NCBI GenBank assembly: GCA_043818215.1
Contig: JBDRGC010000031.1
Coordinates: 1 to 11,671 of the forward strand
Length of the DNA stretch: 11,671 nucleotides
Direction: 5' to 3'
Source: JBDRGC01 sp043818215
Lineage (GTDB): Bacteria; Chloroflexota; Anaerolineae; Anaerolineales; UBA11858
The notes beneath the pieces are model-generated. The model did not search any database and had not been told where the DNA came from. It was given only the letters and a program-made list of their open reading frames with translations. Shown here one piece after another: positions 4,876-11,671 of this stretch (position 1 is the stretch's first letter; each line of letters starts with the position of its first letter). A program made the position numbers and the translations under genes.

Positions 4876-6855
4876 ATGGGATTAAAACCCGATCACTGGA
4901 TTCGCAAGATGGCCTTAGAGCATAGGATGATCGAGCCTTTCGAGCCTGGTCAGGTGCGCAATGGGGTGATTTCTTATGGCGTATCATCTTACGGCTACGA
5001 TGTCCGCGTGGCCGATGAGTACAAAATTTTCACCAACGTGTACTCGACCATCGTGGATCCCAAAAACTTCGACCCCAAGTCGATGGTGGATTTCAGAGGG
5101 GAGGTGTGCGTGATCCCGCCGAACTCGTTTGTGCTGGCCCGCACAATGGAATATTTCCGCATCCCGCGCGGGGTGTTAACGGTTTGCCTCGGTAAATCCA
5201 CGTACGCGCGCTGTTTTCGTGGGGACACGCGTGTGGCTTTGGTAGATGGGACGGCGCCAACACTGGAAGACATGGCCCGTCAATCAGATGACGGTGAGAT
5301 GTTTTGGGGGTATAGCATCGGTGAGAATGGCCGCATGATTGTGACTTTGCTCGATTCGCCCCGCTATATTGGGCAAGACAGCCTGGTCGAGGTAGTTTTG
5401 GATTCAGGCGAATCTATCTTCTGCACTCCGGATCACCTGTTTATGTTACGCGATGGTCAATGGGTCGAAGCAGGTAATTTGCGCCCAGAGTGGAATTTAA
5501 GATGCCAAATGACGAATCACAAAGTTGCGGCTGTGGGCGATGTGTCTGGCACTCATGATGTATATTGCCTCACTGTGCCCGAAGCGGGCAATTTCGCGTT
5601 AGAGGCAGGAGTTTTTGTTCACAATTGCGGACTCATAGTGAACGTCACTCCCTTCGAGCCATGCTATTCTGATGATACCGAAATATTAACAGCTGATGGA
5701 TGGCAGTTGTTCCAGGATGTGGACATTGGAGATTTAGTGCTTACTATGAAAAAGGATGGTATTGCGGAGTGGCAACACATTGCTAGAAAACAAGTTTATA
5801 AATATGAAGGTGATATGATTCACTTCGATGGCAAGAGCATTGATCTGTTGGTAACGCCAGACCACAAAGTTCTCGTAAGACGCCGGACTACCAAATATCA
5901 ACCACAAGGTTCTTACTACTACAAAACTGATTGGTATACTGTTGAAGCCAAAGAAGTCAATGGCCGATGGAATTTTGAAATGAGCAGAAAAGTGATATGG
6001 GAGGGTAAAGATGTCGGCAATAAAGTAACAATTGGCGGAGACGATTTTCCTACTAGTGCATTCCTGGAATTCTTGGGGTATTACATTGGGGATGGCTCAT
6101 CTTATATCAGCAAGGGGGGATACCTGATCCAGCTGGCAGCATTTAAACCCAGTTCAATTAAATTCTGTACTGAGATGTTAAACAGACTGGGAATAAAATA
6201 CTCCCGAAAAGACACTGGTTTTTATTTCTTTAGTAAGCCGCTTTTTAACTTGGTTAACCCACTGGGACATGCCAGCGAGAAGTATATTCCCAAATGGGTA
6301 AAAGAACTTCCCCCTCATAGGTTAGAGCGATTGATATGGGGGCTAATACGTTCTGATGGCAATATCGAGACGCAAATGTATACAACTGCATCGAAACGCC
6401 TTGCTGACGATGTACAAGAGATTGCATTCAAGGCAGGTTACAGTGCCATTGTTCGAAATGTCGGTAAGTCCAAAGACAGAGAGTTGAGAGGACACACAAT
6501 AAAGAGTAATTACGATATTCACAAAGTACGATTAGCCAAGAAGCAGTTGACACCCAAAATTCGGCCCACTACTCATAAAACACTTTCCTATAAAGGCTAC
6601 ATATATGATGTGACCGTTCCCAATCACATTATCTTTGTGCGGCGGAATGGAAAGGCTGTATGGTCTGGAAACTGCTGGGAAGGCTACGTCACCCTGGAGA
6701 TTTCCAACACCACGCCGCTACCTGCGAAAATCTATTCCAACGAGGGCATTGCCCAGGTTCTATTCTTCGAGGCTGACGAGGAGTGCGAAATCTCTTATGC
6801 AGATAAAAAAGGCAAATATCAAGGTCAGCAAACCATTGTGCTGCCAAAGATATAA
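4876..6855 (+). CDS. dcd: dCTP deaminase precursor containing two inteins
   Basis: dCTP deaminase converts dCTP to dUTP and ammonia, supplying dUMP for thymidylate synthesis. The 659-residue precursor reads as N-extein 1-112, intein 1 113-250, middle extein 251-262 (CGLIVNVTPFEP), intein 2 263-599 and C-extein 600-659. Joining the exteins gives 184 residues, close to the roughly 188 of the proteobacterial type (ISYGVSSYGYDVR, VDPKNFD, LGKSTYAR, TLEISNTT, YQGQ). Active-site residues by comparison with E. coli Dcd are Ser108 and Arg112 (its S111 and R115) and Glu608 (its E138). Intein 1 cuts directly after Arg112, so unspliced protein should be inactive. Cys600, the +1 residue of intein 2, replaces a Glu found in intein-free relatives. 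The single unbroken frame through both inserts argues against assembly error. Splicing itself is inferred from motifs. Confidence 0.95.
   Translation: MGLKPDHWIRKMALEHRMIEPFEPGQVRNGVISYGVSSYGYDVRVADEYKIFTNVYSTIVDPKNFDPKSMVDFRGEVCVIPPNSFVLARTMEYFRIPRGVLTVCLGKSTYARCFRGDTRVALVDGTAPTLEDMARQSDDGEMFWGYSIGENGRMIVTLLDSPRYIGQDSLVEVVLDSGESIFCTPDHLFMLRDGQWVEAGNLRPEWNLRCQMTNHKVAAVGDVSGTHDVYCLTVPEAGNFALEAGVFVHNCGLIVNVTPFEPCYSDDTEILTADGWQLFQDVDIGDLVLTMKKDGIAEWQHIARKQVYKYEGDMIHFDGKSIDLLVTPDHKVLVRRRTTKYQPQGSYYYKTDWYTVEAKEVNGRWNFEMSRKVIWEGKDVGNKVTIGGDDFPTSAFLEFLGYYIGDGSSYISKGGYLIQLAAFKPSSIKFCTEMLNRLGIKYSRKDTGFYFFSKPLFNLVNPLGHASEKYIPKWVKELPPHRLERLIWGLIRSDGNIETQMYTTASKRLADDVQEIAFKAGYSAIVRNVGKSKDRELRGHTIKSNYDIHKVRLAKKQLTPKIRPTTHKTLSYKGYIYDVTVPNHIIFVRRNGKAVWSGNCWEGYVTLEISNTTPLPAKIYSNEGIAQVLFFEADEECEISYADKKGKYQGQQTIVLPKI
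5212..5625 (+). other. Intein 1 in dCTP deaminase: mini-intein (138 aa)
   Basis: This is a self-splicing protein element with no endonuclease domain. It begins with Cys113 in block A (CFRGDTRVALVDG), has the block B T-x-x-H motif as TPDH (Thr184, His187) and ends in block F with VFVHN (His249, Asn250), followed by Cys251 as +1 nucleophile. All canonical class 1 splicing residues are present. Cys251 is the Cys normally found in this Dcd family, so removal should leave no scar. At 138 residues it is near the minimum for a functional splicing domain. Base composition resembles the surrounding gene more than intein 2 does, which suggests long residence. Confidence 0.93.
5662..6672 (+). other. Intein 2 in dCTP deaminase: full-length intein with LAGLIDADG homing endonuclease (337 aa)
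   Basis: It begins with Cys263 in block A (CYSDDTEILTADGW), with block B TPDH (Thr327, His330). The endonuclease carries two LAGLIDADG motifs, FLGYYIGDG (399-407, Asp406) and LIWGLIRSDG (486-495, Asp494); both acidic residues are kept, so cutting activity is plausible. Block F runs YDVTVPNHIIFVRRNG and ends SGN (Gly598, Asn599) before Cys600. The penultimate His of most inteins is Gly here, a variation that some active inteins tolerate. The coding sequence is visibly richer in A and T than the exteins, consistent with recent acquisition by homing. Confidence 0.93.
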
Positions 6856-6967
6856 ACGAACGTTTTCCAACAAGACCACGCACAAAGCAAAACTTTCCGA
6901 ATTAGTAAAACAAACTGCCCATATTTGTAAAAAATGCAAAAAAAGCCCCACGATTTACGAAAACGAC

Positions 6968-6996
6968 TTGCTCAATCGCCTCCCTTCATCTATAAT
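6968..6996 (+). promoter_or_regulatory. Predicted sigma70-type promoter for the aap operon
   Basis: A -35 element TTGCTC (6968-6973) and a perfect -10 TATAAT (6991-6996) are separated by exactly 17 bases. Transcription would start near 7003-7004, giving an untranslated leader of about 180 bases before aapJ. The rest of the AT-rich gap 6856-7180 holds no clear gene, tRNA or riboswitch that I can recognise, apart from the possible leader ORF at 7087. Confidence 0.6.
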
Positions 6997-7077
6997 GAAC
7001 AGATAGTTGACGATACGTTCAATAAATTTTCCCACACCATTTCCTCGTCAAATCCAGCAACTTAATCAAAACTTCAA

Positions 7078-7191
7078 AAGGAGGTGATGTTGCTCCAACA
7101 CCAGTTGATTTGGTATTCCCCAAAAGTCTTACTATTCTTCTCAAGTAACCCAAATTTGTATTTCAAAGAAGGAGAGAAACATGTTTCGTAA
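7078..7191 (+). CDS. Possible short leader ORF overlapping the aapJ start
   Basis: AAGGAGG at 7078-7084, inside AAGGAGGTGAT, a full complement of the 16S rRNA 3' end, precedes ATG (7087) and TTG (7090). An open frame runs from there to TAA at 7189-7191, giving about 34 residues and overlapping the aapJ start at 7181 in another frame. The ATG is only 2 bases from the Shine-Dalgarno core; the TTG, at 5 bases, fits better. If translated, it would couple to aapJ. The peptide resembles nothing I know. GGAG at 7080-7083 could also pair with CTCC at 7093-7096 and hide the site. The coordinates include the ribosome binding site. Confidence 0.25.
   Translation, partial: KEVMLLQHQLIWYSPKVLLFFSSNPNLYFKEGEKHVS
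7169..7174 (+). promoter_or_regulatory. Ribosome binding site for aapJ
   Basis: AAGGAG lies 6 bases before the ATG at 7181. This start also yields an intact lipoprotein signal peptide. Confidence 0.75.
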
Positions 7192-8284
7192 ATTGTTCCC
7201 TGTTTTTGCCGTATTAGTAAGTTTAGCTTTACTGACCGCAGCTTGCAGCAGCGGCAGCGAGGCCCCCGTTGTAATTGAGACCGTAATCGTCACCGTCGAA
7301 GTGCCTGTTGTAGCAGCTACCGCTGGTAGAGGCGAAATTCTCAACCGCGTCATCGAGCGCGGTAAACTGATCTGCGGTGGCCGAACTGATTTGACTGGGT
7401 TTGGCTACCTGGACGAGAATGGCCGCAACATCGGCTTCGACATCGATCTTTGCCGCGCGGTGGCTGCTGCGGTTTTAGGTGATCCCGAAGCTATCGAGGT
7501 TGTTCCCCTCACCGCTGCCGACCGTGGCCCTGTCCTACAGACCGCCGAGGTGGACATGCTGTCTCGCAACCTCACCTGGACCACCAGCCGTGATGCCCAA
7601 TGGGGCAACTTCACAACTGTCATGTTCTATGATGGACAAGGCTTCATGATCCGCAAAGACAGCGGCATCACCTCTACTGATGAGTTCGATGGCGCCACCG
7701 TCTGTGTGACCAGTGGCACCACCACCGAGCAGAACCTGGCCGACTTCTTCCGCCAGAACAATATGACCTATGAGGCCGTGATCTTCGAAGAAACCGCCGC
7801 AGTTTACAGCGCTTATGAAGAAGGTCGCTGTGACATCACCACCAGCGATAAATCCCAATTGGCTTCTGTGCGCAGTGGCTTCGCTAACCCCGACGATCAC
7901 ATCATCCTCGACATCACCATCTCCAAAGAACCACTCACCCCGGCCGTACCGCACGGCGATGATGCCTGGTTCGACATCGTCAAAGAGGTTATGTATGCCC
8001 TGATCAACGCCGAAGAACTGGGTGTTACCCAGGCTAACGTCGAAGAGATGAAGAGCAGCGAAAACATCAACGTCTTGCGCCTGCTGGGGCAAGAGGGTGA
8101 CTGGGGCTACTCTGATCTCGGTCTTGATGCCGAGGCTTTGGCCAATGCCATAGCAGCCGTCGGCAACTACGGCGAGATATACAACCGCTATATGGGTCCC
8201 GATGGCATTGCCTTCACTTTGCCGCGTGGTCCTAATGATCTGTGGAGCAATGGTGGTTTGATGTACGCACCGCCGGTCAAATAA
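7181..8284 (+). CDS. aapJ: General L-amino-acid ABC transporter, substrate-binding lipoprotein (AapJ-like)
   Basis: This extracytoplasmic protein binds amino acids and delivers them to the AapQ/AapM membrane complex. The signal peptide ends in LLTAAC, with lipidated Cys22; a short Val/Thr-rich spacer (29-47) follows. The type 3 binding fold starts near residue 50: RGKLICGGRTDLTGF (60-74), NIGFDIDLCRAVAAAV (83-98), LTWTTSRDAQWGNF (131-144) and FYDGQGFMIRKDSG (149-162). These are hallmark AapJ segments. Cys65 and Cys91 could form a disulfide. The length of 367 residues is typical of AapJ (about 340) plus the spacer. It is the first gene of the operon and is followed by a hairpin that may let it be made in excess over the membrane subunits. 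In Rhizobium Aap transports a broad range of L-amino acids; the specificity here is inferred. Confidence 0.9.
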   Translation: MFRKLFPVFAVLVSLALLTAACSSGSEAPVVIETVIVTVEVPVVAATAGRGEILNRVIERGKLICGGRTDLTGFGYLDENGRNIGFDIDLCRAVAAAVLGDPEAIEVVPLTAADRGPVLQTAEVDMLSRNLTWTTSRDAQWGNFTTVMFYDGQGFMIRKDSGITSTDEFDGATVCVTSGTTTEQNLADFFRQNNMTYEAVIFEETAAVYSAYEEGRCDITTSDKSQLASVRSGFANPDDHIILDITISKEPLTPAVPHGDDAWFDIVKEVMYALINAEELGVTQANVEEMKSSENINVLRLLGQEGDWGYSDLGLDAEALANAIAAVGNYGEIYNRYMGPDGIAFTLPRGPNDLWSNGGLMYAPPVK

Positions 8285-8307
8285 TTATCCATTTACGATA
8301 TACAAAG

Positions 8308-8342
8308 AAGGATGCGGCTGTCGATTTGACGGCCGCATCCTT
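8308..8342 (+). terminator. Intercistronic hairpin between aapJ and aapQ (attenuator or mRNA-stabilising)
   Basis: AAGGATGCGGC (8308-8318) and GCCGCATCCTT (8332-8342) form an 11-bp stem, with an inner GTC/GAC pairing in the loop. Only TTT and then CGTAAG follows, so termination should be partial at most. The position directly after a binding-protein gene suits 3'-end protection of aapJ mRNA or partial read-through into aapQMP. Confidence 0.75.
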
Positions 8343-8359
8343 TCGTAAGAAGGAAAAAC

Positions 8360-9553
8360 GTGATGGCAACCAATCAGCCTTCTGTTCTATACAAATCCGA
8401 AATTCCTTTCTACCGGGATGAACGCGTCCTCAAGGCCATAGCTCAAATCGTTTCTGCCGCTCTAATCATCGCAGCCGTTGTCTGGGCAGTCCTCAACTTT
8501 CTAAAAGCCGCCGAGGCCCGCAGCATGACGTTGACATTTGATTTTCTGAAAGAAGCCGCGGGATTCCCCATCAGCAATCCGCCCATTGAGTATGAACCCA
8601 GCATGACCTTTGGACGCGCCTTCCTCGTCGGGCTGGTGAACACCTTGCTGGTATCCGTTTTTGGGGTAATTGGCGCCACGCTTCTCGGTACCCTGATAGC
8701 TTTAGCCAGACTCTCTTCTAACTGGTTGTTAAGCCGGATAGCTTTAGCTTATATCGAATTTCACCGCAATATTCCCCTGTTGGTTTTGCTCTTCATCTGG
8801 TACTTTACAGTATTTGCTCAACTCCCACAAGTGGCAGATAGCATCGTTTGGCCAGGCCCGATTTACATTAGTAAACGCGGTTTCTACCTCACCTGGCCGC
8901 GCCTGACTGAGACGGGTATGCCATTTGTAATTTTACTAGGAATCGGTATTTTAGCAGCCAGTATTGTTTATATTGTTCTACGCCGCCGCCGGGAAATAAC
9001 GGGCAAAGAAACTTACTATTTTCCAATCAGCGTAGGACTATTGATATTCTTCCCGCTAATCGGTTGGTTCCTTTCTGGTGGAACCCCATTGTGGCTGGAT
9101 GTCCCGGTTTTGGATGGTTTCAATTACCAGGGTGGGTTGCGTTTCACACCAGAGTTTACCGCGCTATTCGTCGGTTTGACCATGTACACAGCGGCATTCA
9201 TCGCCGAGGTCGTGCGCGCCGGCATTCAGGCTGTCGATCGCGGCCAGATCGAAGCTGCCCGCGCCGTTGGCCTCTCCACCATCCAGGTTCTCAGCCTGGT
9301 CATCATACCGCAGGCCTTGAGAGTCATCATTCCACCGATGATCAGCCAATACCTTAATCTAACAAAAAACTCCAGTTTGGCTTTGGCTGTCGGCTTCCAA
9401 GAACTCTTTAGTGTCGGCAAAATCGCCATCAATCAGGCTGGCCGGGCCGTGCCCGTATTCGCCCTGGTTATGATAACGTACCTCACCATGAGTCTCCTGA
9501 CATCCTTTGTCCTCAATATCTATAACCGCCGCATCCAATTCGTGACGAGGTAA
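8360..9553 (+). CDS. aapQ: General L-amino-acid ABC transporter permease (AapQ-like)
   Basis: This is a membrane-spanning subunit of the importer. Hydrophobic helices are visible near residues 28-48, 88-116, 131-153, 178-197, 222-238 and in the C-terminal third. The HisM-type permease core starts at FGRAFLVGLVNTLLVSV (84-100), and the EAA loop that docks with the ATPase is at 298-318 (EAARAVGLS then IIPQALR). At 397 residues it matches the long AapQ type rather than the roughly 230-residue HisQ type; the extra region lies between the early and late core helices. The first possible codon is GTG at 8360, directly followed by ATG at 8363; with AAGGA at 8350-8354, the ATG (8-base spacing) is at least as likely. 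It pairs with AapM, 2 bases downstream. Confidence 0.92.
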   Translation: MMATNQPSVLYKSEIPFYRDERVLKAIAQIVSAALIIAAVVWAVLNFLKAAEARSMTLTFDFLKEAAGFPISNPPIEYEPSMTFGRAFLVGLVNTLLVSVFGVIGATLLGTLIALARLSSNWLLSRIALAYIEFHRNIPLLVLLFIWYFTVFAQLPQVADSIVWPGPIYISKRGFYLTWPRLTETGMPFVILLGIGILAASIVYIVLRRRREITGKETYYFPISVGLLIFFPLIGWFLSGGTPLWLDVPVLDGFNYQGGLRFTPEFTALFVGLTMYTAAFIAEVVRAGIQAVDRGQIEAARAVGLSTIQVLSLVIIPQALRVIIPPMISQYLNLTKNSSLALAVGFQELFSVGKIAINQAGRAVPVFALVMITYLTMSLLTSFVLNIYNRRIQFVTR

Positions 9554-9555
9554 TC

Positions 9556-10773
9556 ATGGCTACCACACAAATTGCACAAGAAGCAATCCGCCCGCCTCAA
9601 CCGCCCGGACCTCTCAAATGGCTACGAGACAATCTCTTCAACAGTTGGACAAACGCTCTGTTGACTGTTGTCCTACTTCCAATCGTCTTCTTCACCCTGA
9701 TCGGGGCAGTTCATTGGGCATTTATCGATGCCGATTGGCGTGCTGTCACCCAATTCCCGCTGCTGTATACAGTAGGCCAGTATCCTCGTGATGAAATCTG
9801 GCGTGTGGGTGTAGGCCTGTCTGCCATCATCTTTATGTTGGGTGTCAGTTGGGGCAAATGGGGCGGTTTACTGCGTTCCATTTCTATTGTTGTGATTGTA
9901 GCTTTTTCCGCTTTAGCAATCTTGCCCGTGCAGCATCCCGAGCTAGACCTGAGCATGCGCCTCTATTTGGGGGCGAACGTGCTCTTGATCTTACTTGGGT
10001 ACTTGATCGGACACATTCAGGCTGTGAAAGCTGGTTATGTCGTCATCGGTTGGGCGATTGTCCCAGTCCTGGCTATCATTCTCCTCACCGGCTTCGCAAA
10101 CAGCAATTTTCTCCCCAGCGTCGCCACCACTCTATGGGGTGGGCTACTGGTAACTTTTTTGCTTGCTGCTGGCGGTATTTTGCTTTCCTTCCCTATTGGG
10201 TTAATGTTGGCACTGGGACGGCGCTCCGACCTGCCAGTAGTCAGCGCCTTCTCGACCATCTTCATCGAGACAATTCGCGGTGTACCCCTAATTACGATTC
10301 TGTTCATGTTCTCGATCATCCTGGCGCTATTCTTGCCAGCCGAATCCCGTATCGACCGCCTGGTACGCGCCCTCATGGCTGTCACCTTTTTCAGCGCCGC
10401 TTACACTGCCGAAAATGTGCGCGGCGGATTGGCAGCCATCCCCACTGGCCAGATCGAAGCCGCAAAAGCAATCGGCATGAACGGATTCCAGACGATGGTC
10501 TTCATCGTTTTGCCCCAGGCCATTCGGGCAGTGCTGCCCGCCATCGTTGGTCAGTTCATCAGTTTATTCAAGGACACCACCCTGGTTCTTATCGTGGGGA
10601 TCAACGATTTATTGGGCATAGGCCGTTCGGTCATCAACTCTAACCCCGAATTCATGCAATTGCAAGTCGAGGTTTATATGTTCATCGCGGTCGTTTATTG
10701 GATTTTCAGCTATCTAATGTCTCTCGCCAGCCGGCGGTTGGAAACTGCCATGGGCGTTAGCACACGCTTGTAG
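9556..10773 (+). CDS. aapM: General L-amino-acid ABC transporter permease (AapM-like)
   Basis: This is the second membrane subunit, forming the channel with AapQ. The N-terminus has the AapM signature LKWLRDNLFNSW (20-31) and GQYPRDEIWRVGVG (74-87), with hydrophobic helices near 33-50, 88-97, 109-123, 138-151 and 162-180. The permease core runs from about 192 to 400 and the EAA loop is at 301-321 (EAAKAIGMNG, then VLPQAIR). The length of 405 residues is usual for AapM. The start lies 2 bases after the aapQ stop, with GAGG (9547-9550) inside the aapQ end, so translation is likely coupled. No truncation or unusual feature is seen. Confidence 0.92.
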   Translation: MATTQIAQEAIRPPQPPGPLKWLRDNLFNSWTNALLTVVLLPIVFFTLIGAVHWAFIDADWRAVTQFPLLYTVGQYPRDEIWRVGVGLSAIIFMLGVSWGKWGGLLRSISIVVIVAFSALAILPVQHPELDLSMRLYLGANVLLILLGYLIGHIQAVKAGYVVIGWAIVPVLAIILLTGFANSNFLPSVATTLWGGLLVTFLLAAGGILLSFPIGLMLALGRRSDLPVVSAFSTIFIETIRGVPLITILFMFSIILALFLPAESRIDRLVRALMAVTFFSAAYTAENVRGGLAAIPTGQIEAAKAIGMNGFQTMVFIVLPQAIRAVLPAIVGQFISLFKDTTLVLIVGINDLLGIGRSVINSNPEFMQLQVEVYMFIAVVYWIFSYLMSLASRRLETAMGVSTRL

Positions 10774-10784
10774 GAGAATGAACC

Positions 10785-11540
<756 letters not shown>

Positions 11541-11542
11541 CG

Positions 11543-11671
11543 TATCACGTACAAAGCATACAGAGTAGACAGAGTAAACAGGTAGACAGGTAGACAGGTA
11601 GACAGGTACAGGCCACGAGGCATAATATCTGTCTACCTGTTTTTTGTATACCTTGTATACCGTGTTTACCC
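11543..11671. repeat. CAGGTAGA tandem array and larger inverted repeat at the window end
   Basis: Period-8 units CAGGTAGA run from 11579 to 11610 (almost four copies; the last is CAGGTACA), preceded by looser copies (CAGAGTAGACAGAGTAAACA). The right half (11629-11671: GTCTACCTG, GTATACC, GTATACCGTGTTTACCC) is roughly the inverse of the left half (from 11543). The same architecture as the other spacers, but a different sequence. The window cuts the right end. Confidence 0.65.
11576..11646 (+). terminator. Rho-independent terminator of the aap operon
   Basis: AAACAGGTAGACAG (11576-11589) is complementary to CTGTCTACCTGTTT (11629-11642), and the right arm runs straight into TTTTTT. Later copies of the tandem unit (from 11587 and 11595) can pair with the same right arm, so the hairpin has several registers. 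It lies 35 bases after the aapP stop. Confidence 0.75.

Noticed and set aside
5662..6672. A separate homing-endonuclease gene or free-standing ORF in dcd
   Set aside because: It is in frame with dcd on both sides, starts at Cys and ends at Asn-Cys with intein blocks A, B and F, so it is an intein and not an independent gene.
6635..7006. 123-residue + strand frame overlapping the end of dcd
   Set aside because: It is out of frame with conserved dcd C-extein codons and runs into AT-rich leader with no coding character.
7007..7035. Second promoter with TTGACG as -35
   Set aside because: The -35 is good but no acceptable -10 lies 16-18 bases downstream (the stretch near 7030 reads TCCCAC).

Overview
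The window carries seven protein-coding genes, all on the + strand. Best guess is an Anaerolineae-like member of the Chloroflexota. This rests on moderately high GC content, lipoproteins with long Pro/Thr/Ser linkers, a complete aap-type amino-acid ABC operon, and many short hairpin-forming intergenic repeats, some of which run into genes. The taxon is an inference; there is no rRNA or other marker to confirm it.

Layout. (1) 17-1600: a fused glutamate formimidoyltransferase/formimidoyl-THF cyclodeaminase, which feeds one-carbon units from histidine breakdown into folate. (2) 1601-1861: a gene-free gap filled by a nested inverted-repeat element. (3) 1862-2953 and 3000-4697: two lipoproteins, an M23-type peptidase homologue and a divergent CapA-family protein, probably acting at the cell envelope. 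(4) 4698-4875: a repeat-rich spacer that can fold into a long hairpin. (5) 4876-6855: a dCTP deaminase gene interrupted by two inteins, a 138-residue mini-intein and a 337-residue intein with a LAGLIDADG endonuclease. They are separated by only 12 residues of host protein; removing both leaves a normal 184-residue enzyme. (6) 6856-7180: an AT-rich leader with a good sigma70-type promoter and a possible leader ORF. (7) 7181-11540: aapJ-aapQ-aapM-aapP, a lipoprotein binding protein, two permeases and an ATPase forming one amino-acid importer. A hairpin separates aapJ from the rest, and a rho-independent terminator built from tandem repeats follows.

Main points of interest. The twin-intein dCTP deaminase is the most unusual object: both inteins sit around the active-site region, so the enzyme should be inactive until both are removed. 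The second theme is a set of low-complexity, hairpin-forming repeat families. They occupy most gaps in the first half and also build parts of proteins: the linker between the two FTCD domains, the stop region of two genes, the stalk of the M23 lipoprotein, a loop inside its catalytic domain, and the N-terminus of the CapA protein.
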